64,000 nt of DNA from Hyphomicrobiales bacterium (GTDB lineage: Bacteria > Pseudomonadota > Alphaproteobacteria > Rhizobiales > Rhizobiaceae), in contig UCEU01000013.1 in NCBI GenBank assembly GCA_900471485.1, positions 124,001-188,000 on the forward strand, in the 5' to 3' direction. Positions 57,665 to 64,000 of the stretch are shown here, piece by piece. The position numbers and the translations under genes are program-made. How positions within the stretch are numbered: position 1 is the stretch's first letter; the number at the start of each line of letters is the position of its first letter. The notes under the pieces were generated by a model. That model saw only the letters and a program-made list of their open reading frames with translations, had not been told where the DNA came from and did no database searches.

Positions 57665-57961
57665 CTACTTGTATTCGATCTCGATGAAGGACATCGGCTC
57701 GCTGCCGGCATTGACGACATTGTGCTCCGTTCCGGCATCGCGGCGGTAGGCAGCGCCCTTGGCGATATCCACCCTGCGGCTGTCGCCGTTTTCCTCGATC
57801 AGGAAGCTGCAATCCGTCATCGGCACCACGACATAACCCATGCCATGCGTATGCACGCCGGTATCGGCGCCCGGCTCGAAATCCCAGCGGGTGATGCGCA
57901 CGACGGCGTCGTCGAGCAAAAGCGTGGCAAGGGCAGGCGGGCGTGCGCGATACTGGCTCAT
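57665..57961 (-). CDS. Cupin domain protein
   Basis: 98 residues. Cupin motif 1 WDFEPGADTGVHTHGMGYVVVPMTDCSF (His-His) and motif 2 AGTEHNVVNAGSEPMSFIEIE. Small single-domain cupin, metal binding through the His residues likely. Start ATG 57961 or 57964, GGAGCC upstream. Heads an operon with MBL and DCC genes; product probably works on the same substrate. Confidence 0.88.
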   Translation of the reverse strand: MSQYRARPPALATLLLDDAVVRITRWDFEPGADTGVHTHGMGYVVVPMTDCSFLIEENGDSRRVDIAKGAAYRRDAGTEHNVVNAGSEPMSFIEIEYK

Positions 57962-58123
57962 CATGGCTCCGGACGCTTGTCGATCGGTCGATCGAGACCT
58001 AGCACGCGCAGGAGCGGATCGCACAGAAATATGCGGACCGAAGAAACATAATCATTGTGACGGGAACGGACCTTTGCTAATCAGGCCCCGATCCGGCAAG
58101 CGCTTTGCGCTTCCGGGCCGTGG

Positions 58124-58198
58124 TGGGGCGTCGCCAAGCGGTAAGGCACCGGTTTTTGGTACCGGCATTCCCAGGTTCGAATCCTGGCGCCCCAGCCA
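58124..58198 (+). tRNA. tRNA-Gln (anticodon UUG)
   Basis: Acceptor TGGGGCG/CGCCCCA, D arm GCC...GGC, anticodon stem-loop CCGGT-TTTTGGT-ACCGG with TTG, T arm CCAGG-TTCGAAT-CCTGG, discriminator G and encoded CCA. All stems pair perfectly. A degenerate relative occurs at 59810. Confidence 0.96.
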
Positions 58199-58217
58199 CC
58201 TTGTTTCGGCGCGTTTC

Positions 58218-59618
58218 CTATTGGCTGAAGGCATACAACCGGTTGCCTTTCGGCGTCTCATCCTCGTCGTGATTTGCCGAACGCGCAGGCACGTCGAGGA
58301 CATACTCCATCAGCCAGGCTTGGCGTCTTTCCATCCAGATCTGTTGCGTGTTCGCTCTGGCGAAGTCTACCGCCTGACGCACCTGTCTTTTCAAGTCGCT
58401 TCTATTCTCGTCAAGGGCGACAAACGCCTCCGCAAGATTCTCGGCTGATGGCCAGGCGGTCGTCTTTACGGCTCCGCTCATCTCCGCGAGGTCGTTGAAA
58501 TAATCGAGATTGAAAGCGACGATGGGCAGTCCTCTTGCCATTGAATCGAATGCGGACCGCGGGGTGTCCTCCAGCAGCGGGCACGCAATCGAAGCGTGGA
58601 AGTTGAACAGGAGGCGAAACAGCGGTTCACCATACTTGACGGCAGGCAGGAAAGTGACTGCCTGCGACAGCCCGGCCTCCTCGGTTTGTCGGTGCAGCGA
58701 CTGCGCCTCAGGTCCGCTGCCAATGATTGTTAGCCGTATGTCGTTGCCTCGCGATCGCGCCAGACGAATGGCTTCGATAGCGCGATCCATTCCCTTGTAT
58801 TGGACCAGACGGCCGAAATAGACGAGGTTTAGAGGTCTGGTCTCGTCGTCGATCCAGGAAAGGCGCTGGTTCAACTCCTCGTCGGACAACACCTGTTCGA
58901 GCGAGTGCGCGGTGTCGAGCACGTTCTTTACGCTGGCCCTGCCTTTACCGAAGTCGCGGACCAGTTTGGGGCCCTTAAGCAAGACCAATTTCGATAGTCT
59001 TACCGCGAGCCAGACTTGAGCCCAGCGTAAGGGATCGTGCAGCAGACGGTTGATAAGGTAAGTCTTCCTGCTCCACATACCAAGTTGTCGAAGACGCTCG
59101 GTGTTGCGCCGAAAGTCGATGTCGACGACGAACAATGCACGTCTTCCGTAACGCCATGCGATAAAGTTGACCAGCAGCAGCATCGGCCGCCAAGTGTCGT
59201 GGGCGGGCCCCGTGTGCACCACGACGGCGCGCCTTATCGTTCGGTCAAGAACACGCCAAAGTTTCGGTACGTGGCGAAACCAGAATTCTTTCGTTGATGC
59301 GCTGGCCGGATAGGTGGGGACCGCCTCGATCCCTTCGTCGGCCGTGATGATGCCAAGCGACGGATTGTTGTCGAAATCGCTTCGGCTGAGTTCTGGCGCC
59401 ACGACTATCACCTTGCCGGCATGCTCGCCGAGCCGTGATTTTAGCTCCCTGAGATGATGGGAGAATGCGTCCTCGATCGCGAAGGAGCTGTCCGACAGTC
59501 GGTAGACCGGCGCCGGCACCGCGATGACATACGCGTTGTCCGCTGCTGAGTCCTTAAGCGATGAAACCGCTTTGATTGACGTTTCGCTTTGACCTGGAAT
59601 TTTCACGAACGAGGCCAC
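58218..59618 (-). CDS. GT4-like glycosyltransferase, paralogue 1
   Basis: About 466 residues from the GTG at 59618 (ASFVKIPGQSE). The C-terminal GT-B Rossmann domain shows LVYFGRLVQYKGMDRAIEAI, RLTIIGSGPEAQ, AVTFLPAVKYGE and LLEDTPRSAFDSMARGLPIV (nucleotide-sugar site, E/D-x7-like). N-terminal AYVIAVPAPVYRLSDSSFAI is shared with the gene at 59908; the two are about 60 percent alike by eye. No membrane helices. Probably builds a surface polysaccharide. No other polysaccharide genes are near. The start is uncertain; the open frame extends upstream to 59819. Confidence 0.85.
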   Translation of the reverse strand: MASFVKIPGQSETSIKAVSSLKDSAADNAYVIAVPAPVYRLSDSSFAIEDAFSHHLRELKSRLGEHAGKVIVVAPELSRSDFDNNPSLGIITADEGIEAVPTYPASASTKEFWFRHVPKLWRVLDRTIRRAVVVHTGPAHDTWRPMLLLVNFIAWRYGRRALFVVDIDFRRNTERLRQLGMWSRKTYLINRLLHDPLRWAQVWLAVRLSKLVLLKGPKLVRDFGKGRASVKNVLDTAHSLEQVLSDEELNQRLSWIDDETRPLNLVYFGRLVQYKGMDRAIEAIRLARSRGNDIRLTIIGSGPEAQSLHRQTEEAGLSQAVTFLPAVKYGEPLFRLLFNFHASIACPLLEDTPRSAFDSMARGLPIVAFNLDYFNDLAEMSGAVKTTAWPSAENLAEAFVALDENRSDLKRQVRQAVDFARANTQQIWMERRQAWLMEYVLDVPARSANHDEDETPKGNRLYAFSQ

Positions 59619-59809
59619 TCTGATTGAATTGCCTTCAAGATACCCGCTTGCTCCGAGAAGTTGAAGTTCGCAATAAGGAGACGGCAAGTACGCCCTTTGA
59701 TGCCCTCTCTGGTGCGGAGGCTTTTCTGGTCTTCCAAACGCGGAAGTGCCTGGGCTCATGGCGTTTACGCCGTCAATCCAACGCACAGGAACTGCCGGCG
59801 CTGAGCCTT

Positions 59810-59890
59810 TGGGGCGCAATCAGACGGTAGAGCCACCGGCTCTGGGTGCTGCCGGGATCCGGAGGCTCGAATCCGGCGCTCGGCAAGCGA
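59810..59890 (+). pseudogene. Degenerate tRNA-Gln copy
   Basis: TGGGGCG at the start equals the acceptor of tRNA-Gln at 58124; later GACGGTAGAGCCACCGG and GGCTCGAATCCGGCGC follow its D/anticodon and T-arm sequence (GGTTCGAATCCTGGCGC with one substitution and one deletion). A loop reading TCTGGGT suggests a CTG anticodon ancestor. The acceptor 3-prime strand is decayed (CGCTCGG), so it is not functional. It occupies the same place relative to paralogue 2 as tRNA-Gln does to paralogue 1. Confidence 0.6.
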
Positions 59891-59907
59891 TGAGGTCAGG
59901 CTCCATG

Positions 59908-61242
59908 CTACGCTTTTGGCGGAACGTTGAGCACATATTCCATAAGCCAGGCCTGTCGCCTTTCCATCCAGATTTGTTGCGTGTTGTCCCGCGCGAAAGC
60001 GATCGCCCTGCCGGCCTGCTCTGCAAGGATGCTTCGATCGTCATCCAGGGCGACGAACGCATCGGCGAGGCCCTCAGGAGAGGGCCAGGTCGTTGTCGTC
60101 ACTGCGCCGCTCATCTCGGCGAGGCCTTTGAAATAGTCGATATCGAATGCAACGATCGGCAGCCCCCGCGCCATGGCGTCGAACGCGCAGCGCGGCGTAT
60201 CCTCCACCAGCGGACTGGCGACGCATGCGTGACAATCGGATAGCAGCTCGAACAGCGGCGCGCCGTATTTGACGGCGGGTAGAAAAGTGATCGCATCGGT
60301 CAGCCGCGCTTCGGCGACCTGATGCTGCAGATCGGGCAGTTGGGGGCCGTCACCGATGATCGTCAGTCGGACATCGCTTCCTCGAGCTCGCGCGAGACGA
60401 ACAGCTTCGATCGCAAGATCTATGCCCTTATAGAGCACGATGCGGCCAAAGTATGCGAGATGAAGCGGCCTGGCCTTGTCGTGCAGCCACGCCAGCCGCT
60501 CTTCCGTCTCGCCCTTGGACAGTACCTGCTCTGCGCTGTGAACGACGTTGAGCAGGTTCTTGACCCTGGGCCGGCCTTTGCCGAAATCGCGCACCAATTC
60601 GGGGCTCTTCAGAAGGACCAGCCTTGAGAGCCTGACCGCGAACCAGATCTGCAGCCACCGCAAGGGATCATGAAACAGACGGTTCGTCAGGTAGTTTTTG
60701 CGGCTCCAGAGCCCCAAGTGCCGGAACCGCCAGGTGTTGCGCCGAAAGTCGATGTCGACGACGAACATCACGCGCTTCGTCAGAGACCAGGCGATGACAT
60801 TCACCAGCAGCATCATCGGGCGCCAGGTGTCCGACGAAAGGCTGCTATGCACGACACTCGCCTGACTGATCGTGCTGTAGAGCATGCGCGCCATCCGGGG
60901 CATATGCCGCAGCCAGAAATCGGGGACCGACGCGTTCTCTGGATAGGTGGGCAGCATCACGATGCCGTCGATGGCCGTCAGAATGCTCAGCGACGGGCTC
61001 TTGTCGAAGTCCGCCCTCGACATTTCCGGCGCGATCAGGATGATCTTGTCCACATGCTGGCCGAGTTGCGATCTGAGTTCCTTCAGATGGTGGGAAAACG
61101 CATCCTCTATTGCAAACGAACCATCCGCAAGCCGATACGCCGCGACCGGCACGGCGATGACATAGGCTTTTGAGGGCACCGTCTTCGCGTGGCGATAGGA
61201 GTTTGCCGCAATCAGGGTGAAGCTGGAGGCAATGATGTGCAC
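59908..61242 (-). CDS. GT4-like glycosyltransferase, paralogue 2
   Basis: 444 residues. It shares with paralogue 1 the N-terminal AYVIAVPVAAYRLADGSFAI, FVVDIDFRRNT, the C-terminal LAYFGRIVLYKGIDLAIEAV, RLTIIGDGPQLP, LPAVKYGAPLF, LVEDTPRCAFDAMARGLPIV and the shared tail NTQQIWMERRQAWLMEYVL. GT-B fold, UDP- or GDP-sugar dependent by family. The sugar and acceptor are unknown. Upstream, 61243-61503 has no gene on this strand, so it probably has its own promoter. Confidence 0.88.
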   Translation of the reverse strand: MHIIASSFTLIAANSYRHAKTVPSKAYVIAVPVAAYRLADGSFAIEDAFSHHLKELRSQLGQHVDKIILIAPEMSRADFDKSPSLSILTAIDGIVMLPTYPENASVPDFWLRHMPRMARMLYSTISQASVVHSSLSSDTWRPMMLLVNVIAWSLTKRVMFVVDIDFRRNTWRFRHLGLWSRKNYLTNRLFHDPLRWLQIWFAVRLSRLVLLKSPELVRDFGKGRPRVKNLLNVVHSAEQVLSKGETEERLAWLHDKARPLHLAYFGRIVLYKGIDLAIEAVRLARARGSDVRLTIIGDGPQLPDLQHQVAEARLTDAITFLPAVKYGAPLFELLSDCHACVASPLVEDTPRCAFDAMARGLPIVAFDIDYFKGLAEMSGAVTTTTWPSPEGLADAFVALDDDRSILAEQAGRAIAFARDNTQQIWMERRQAWLMEYVLNVPPKA

Positions 61243-61503
61243 GGATCGAAGGTTCTCGGCTTAAATTCCGGTCAATATCTGTGAATGTATTCACGGGGGA
61301 AAGCTGGCAATGCGTTGATGTGGCTACTTCATTCGAACTAGGACTTTCTGCCTAGACGATGAGCGCTCGCCGCTATCGGGAAGTGCCTGCGATGGACCCA
61401 GAATTGGCTCGCCCGCTGGCCCCCTTCGCGCGGCAATAAGATTGACAGTCCTCCGCCAGGCAATAAGCCTCCCCGTGCTCAATTCTGAGCAAGGGGCACA
61501 TAC

Positions 61504-61842
61504 ATGAAATTGAAATTTCTGTCCGCCGCGGTCGCTGCGGCTCTCTTGGCATCTGCTGGCGCTTCGCATGCTGATGAAGATCTCGTGTTCACGCTGAAGA
61601 ACGGCACGAACTCGGTGCTGACCAATTTCCACACCTCGCCCGTCGGCGTCGACGAGTGGGAAGACGACGTCTTCGGCAAGCAGGTACTCAATCCGGGCGA
61701 GAGTATGGACATCACCATCGCCGATGGCCGCGATGTCTGCAAATACGATATGCGTTTCGAGTTCGAGGAGGATTCAGATCTCGACACCACGACCGACACT
61801 CAGAACCTCTGCGAGATGAGCTCGTATACCATCCACGAATAA
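61504..61842 (+). CDS. Small secreted protein
   Basis: 112 residues with a Sec signal peptide (KLKFLSAAVAAALLASAGAS HADED). The mature part LVFTLKNGTNSVLTNFHTSP...DEWEDDVFGKQVLNPGES...ITIADGRDVCKYDMRFEFEE...LCEM is acidic and beta-rich with a Cys pair likely to form a disulfide. Similar small periplasmic proteins exist in rhizobia and methylobacteria. Function unknown. Confidence 0.8.
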   Translation: MKLKFLSAAVAAALLASAGASHADEDLVFTLKNGTNSVLTNFHTSPVGVDEWEDDVFGKQVLNPGESMDITIADGRDVCKYDMRFEFEEDSDLDTTTDTQNLCEMSSYTIHE

Positions 61843-61907
61843 TCACGGTCGCGCGATCGCGGAGGGGCTGCGGTCGCCGATGGTGGTGAACCGGCGTTGA
61901 AACAAAA

Positions 61908-61934
61908 AAAGGCGACCGCAAGGCCGCCTTTTCC
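61908..61934 (+). terminator. Intrinsic terminator after the secreted protein gene
   Basis: AAAGGCG...CGCCTTT stem with A-run before and TTTT after, so it may act on both strands between two convergent genes. Confidence 0.75.
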
Positions 61935-61951
61935 ACATGATCAGGGAACGC

Positions 61952-62365
61952 TCAGCCCGCGGCAGGCGCAGGCGCCAGGAATTCGGCGCAGTAGGACGGA
62001 CCGTTGACGCCCGGAATGTCGCCGGAAACGCGGATGCTGCGGATCGTGTAGTCTGAACCGGTGGTGATTTCCGCCTGGCAGCGGAGATAGAGCGTGCGGG
62101 CAGGGGAAATCTGCTTGCCGCGCTTGCCGTCGGCGCCATCGGCGTACTTCGCGGGAACCCGCACCGTCTTGTAGCCACCCTTCCAGGTGTAGTTGACGCC
62201 CGAACCATTATCGACGTCGTTGATCGGCGGGCCGTAGGCCGCGAAGAACTTGCCGGCCGACTGGCCGACCCAGCGGCTGGAGATCGGATCGGCGGCGTTC
62301 GGAATGGTCGTGCAACCGGCAAGCGCAATGGCAAGCCCGGCCGCGGCAAAGGTGCGGAGTTTCAT
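61952..62365 (-). CDS. Predicted lipoprotein
   Basis: 137 residues. Signal with lipobox ALAGC near residue 18. The mature part NAADPISSRWVGQSAGKFFAAYGPPIND, YTWKGGYKTVRVPAKYADGAD and CQAEITTG...YCAEFLAPAPAAG has a Cys pair in the C-terminal half. Membrane-anchored periplasmic protein of unknown function, conserved in rhizobia. Confidence 0.82.
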   Translation of the reverse strand: MKLRTFAAAGLAIALAGCTTIPNAADPISSRWVGQSAGKFFAAYGPPINDVDNGSGVNYTWKGGYKTVRVPAKYADGADGKRGKQISPARTLYLRCQAEITTGSDYTIRSIRVSGDIPGVNGPSYCAEFLAPAPAAG

Positions 62366-62634
62366 CGTGTGTCCCTGAAGTTGTCGCGCATTCGACGGCG
62401 AATCGCTGCCTTAAGGCAGTCCTCGCATGTCCCGCCAAGCGCTTTAGCGCGGAATCCGGCAAAAGAAAATTAGGCCTTGTTCGCAATTGCAAAATTTGCC
62501 CGAACTGTGGCTTTTTCTCCGCCCCCAAAGCCCCCGCCGGCCACGCCTTCGCCGCGCAAAAGAAATGCGCGCAATTTTCGATTTTGACGCTTGCGCAATA
62601 AGATGCGCCGTTCTATAGAGGCGCCGCTGGTCAC

Positions 62635-62711
62635 GGAGTGTAGCGCAGTCTGGTAGCGCACCACGTTCGGGACGTGGGGGTCGCAAGTTCGAATCTTGCC
62701 ACTCCGACCAG
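62635..62711 (+). tRNA. tRNA-Pro (anticodon CGG)
   Basis: Acceptor CGGAGTG/CACTCCG, anticodon stem-loop CCACG-TTCGGGA-CGTGG with CGG, T arm GCAAG-TTCGAAT-CTTGC, discriminator A and encoded CCA. All arms pair. Confidence 0.96.
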
Positions 62712-62715
62712 CCGA

Positions 62716-62742
62716 AAACCCTGCTCCGGCGGGGTTTTTTCT
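62716..62742 (+). terminator. Terminator after tRNA-Pro
   Basis: AAAACCC...GGGGTTTT hairpin running into TTTTTT. Confidence 0.85.
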
Positions 62743-62912
62743 TTTGTGGTTTTGCTCTTGCGCGGCGAGACACCTACACGCGCCCCACAACAAACATGTG
62801 TCGTCCACATCACACCTTGCATCGCCGTTCAATTAATTCGTCTCAGGGGTTGCCATCCGCGGTCTGACGAAGAAATATATCAGTGGGAGCATGATAGTGA
62901 TGGGAACCACAC

Positions 62913-63137
62913 ATGCCTAAGACTGGTAGAATTGCGATATCGGGCACGGCCCTCTCGGGGGCGTGCGTGTTTACGGAAGAGGGCTCTGGTGGCAAGATCC
63001 GGGGCTGTCCGCTCTTTTTGGGAATGCTGGCCGGCAAGGGGAGCATTCGCCTTTCCGACACGTCGAGTGGCCGTTGGACGTCGATCGAGATCAACAAGGT
63101 CGATCGGCGCGGCAACGCGACTTTCCGCTGGATCTAG
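62913..63137 (+). CDS. Small hypothetical protein
   Basis: 74 residues, MPKTGRIAISGTALSGACVF, basic, two Cys and several Gly. Weak ribosome site. No family recognised. Codon use looks rhizobial. Could be a remnant next to the tRNA, a common insertion site. Confidence 0.45.
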   Translation: MPKTGRIAISGTALSGACVFTEEGSGGKIRGCPLFLGMLAGKGSIRLSDTSSGRWTSIEINKVDRRGNATFRWI

Positions 63138-63345
63138 TCGCCGCGGCGAAGCGACGTAAGATGCGCTTTCGGGTGTTCTCGATGGCGTGAACAGGCTATC
63201 GCACAGCTGTGCATTGGCTTGGAAATGTCGCGAACAGACACGTCTATGTCGTATCCGCGTATCCAATCCAATGAGATGCGACTAAAGTAGCGATCCTCAC
63301 AGACAACATAAAAACAGCGCGCTTCCGGCGGGCGGGGAACAGTGC

Positions 63346-63576
63346 ATGAAGGCCTCAGAGTACAGAGCTGCGGTTGCCGTGACGGGACTCGACACGGCCG
63401 GCGTGGAGAAACTTTTCGGTGTGGATCAGCTGACTCACAGGCGCTGGGCGTCTGGAGAGCAGGAGGTGCCGCGTGCCGTGGCGCTTTGCCTGCTGTTGAT
63501 GACGGCCGCCAACGTGTCGGTGGCGCAGGCGCAGATACTGGCCGATGGCGAGCCACGTCTGGCGCTGGCCGGCTAG
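63346..63576 (+). CDS. Small HTH-like protein
   Basis: 76 residues. KASEYRAAVAVTGLDTAGVEKLFGVDQLTHRRWASGEQEVPRAVALCLLLM fits a short Xre/YdaS-like helix-turn-helix common in proteobacteria (the L.G.D..T.RRW.SG...VPRAVA pattern). Probably a small DNA-binding regulator. Ribosome site GGGGAACAG before the ATG. Confidence 0.65.
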   Translation: MKASEYRAAVAVTGLDTAGVEKLFGVDQLTHRRWASGEQEVPRAVALCLLLMTAANVSVAQAQILADGEPRLALAG

Positions 63577-63667
63577 CCGTCGCTCGGCTTTTTAATTTTC
63601 GTGAGGGTGTCCCGACGCGCCGTTGCCGCAAGCAGCGTGCGGCGCGTCGGTGTCGGATCTGGGCCTC

Positions 63668-63883
63668 TCAGGCGCCGAGGATGGCGTCGATCTGCGCGAT
63701 CAGCGCCGTGTAGGTCTCGATATGCCGGCGATACTCGTTCTTGATCTGGTCGGTTATGTCGGCCAGCGGTCCCTTGCCCTCCGAGCGAAAATGGCGAATG
63801 TCCTTCTCGCTCGTCTCCTTGAGGTTGGTCTCGTATTCCTTGATCCTCTGCGTGTAGTCTTCGCGAAGTTTTTCCAGGCTCAT
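63668..63883 (-). CDS. Small coiled-coil protein
   Basis: 71 residues, MSLEKLREDYTQRIKEYETN, highly charged, heptad-like, predicted all-helical. Ends in IDAILGA. No family recognised. GGCGTGAGATGAGC upstream gives a weak ribosome site. Region 63884-64000 beyond it shows no gene. Confidence 0.6.
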   Translation of the reverse strand: MSLEKLREDYTQRIKEYETNLKETSEKDIRHFRSEGKGPLADITDQIKNEYRRHIETYTALIAQIDAILGA

Positions 63884-64000
63884 CTCACGCCTCCTGCATC
63901 GAATGTCGCGGCCGCGGCGGCGGTCCTTCTAAAGCCGTCCTTCTAAAAAGGTTGCCTGTAAGAGATGCTGCGCTTAAACCGGATTGACAGTCCCCGCCTG

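Overview
The window is a chromosomal segment from an alphaproteobacterium, almost certainly a member of the Rhizobiaceae (Rhizobium/Ensifer/Shinella-like). The evidence is the high-GC coding bias, the order coxB-coxA-ctaB-ctaG-ctaE ... DUF983-SURF1-ispH-thrB-rnhA, the cell-cycle methylase CcrM, a BioR-type biotin regulator next to bioY, the mutY-DUF721-dsbA-smc-ppdK cluster, and dispersed RIME-like palindromic repeats. The genus cannot be fixed from the sequence alone.

Layout. 1-5860: aa3-type cytochrome c oxidase operon, closed by a strong intrinsic terminator. 5950-9870: accessory block (LuxR regulator, secreted DUF995 protein, an immunity-like protein, a DUF4279 protein and a chloramphenicol-phosphotransferase-like P-loop protein) lying between ctaE and the DUF983/SURF1 genes that usually follow it. 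10042-14198: DUF983, SURF1, ispH, thrB, rnhA and a cysteine-cluster protein. 14296-19308: AEC transporter with a divergent LysR regulator, repeats, a frameshifted DUF6984-like gene, an unexplained structured stretch, and fdhA. 19555-23085: Dabb protein, zinc-type ABC transporter with a 41-residue leader membrane protein and a likely Zur operator, then palindromic repeats. 23086-33831: DsbD-like and peroxiredoxin pair, YqgE, CsbD, a metallopeptidase, and a thrC-M16 peptidase-acetyltransferase-EAL operon. 34079-39025: HAD phosphatase, BioR/BioY with two BioR boxes, DUF1284, ArsR with NIPSNAP and monooxygenase genes, and an MntA-HepT toxin-antitoxin pair whose HepT carries an in-frame TGA. 39169-52408: ccrM, a membrane protein with a 25-residue upstream peptide, SnoaL/HAD/mutY, DUF721, an inserted ParDE pair, dsbA, smc and ppdK. 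52412-58198: HxlR (frameshifted) and NmrA pair, small conserved proteins, DUF1499, a cupin-MBL-DCC operon, and tRNA-Gln. 58218-61242: two paralogous glycosyltransferases, each next to a tRNA-Gln or tRNA-Gln-like sequence. 61504-64000: small secreted proteins and lipoproteins, tRNA-Pro, small hypotheticals.

How it fits together: most of the window is housekeeping (respiration, threonine synthesis, isoprenoids, DNA repair and methylation, chromosome structure, gluconeogenic PEP synthesis). Small accessory insertions carry regulators, toxin-antitoxin modules and repeats. The points I rate most worth following are the tandem (tRNA-Gln + glycosyltransferase) duplication with a decayed tRNA copy; three broken genes (DUF6984, HepT, HxlR), each explained by a single base change; two tiny membrane-protein genes with good translation signals (41 and 25 residues); and a structured, gene-free stretch at 17.37-17.66 kb. 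I do not see a clear, complete, wholly new defence or biosynthetic system.
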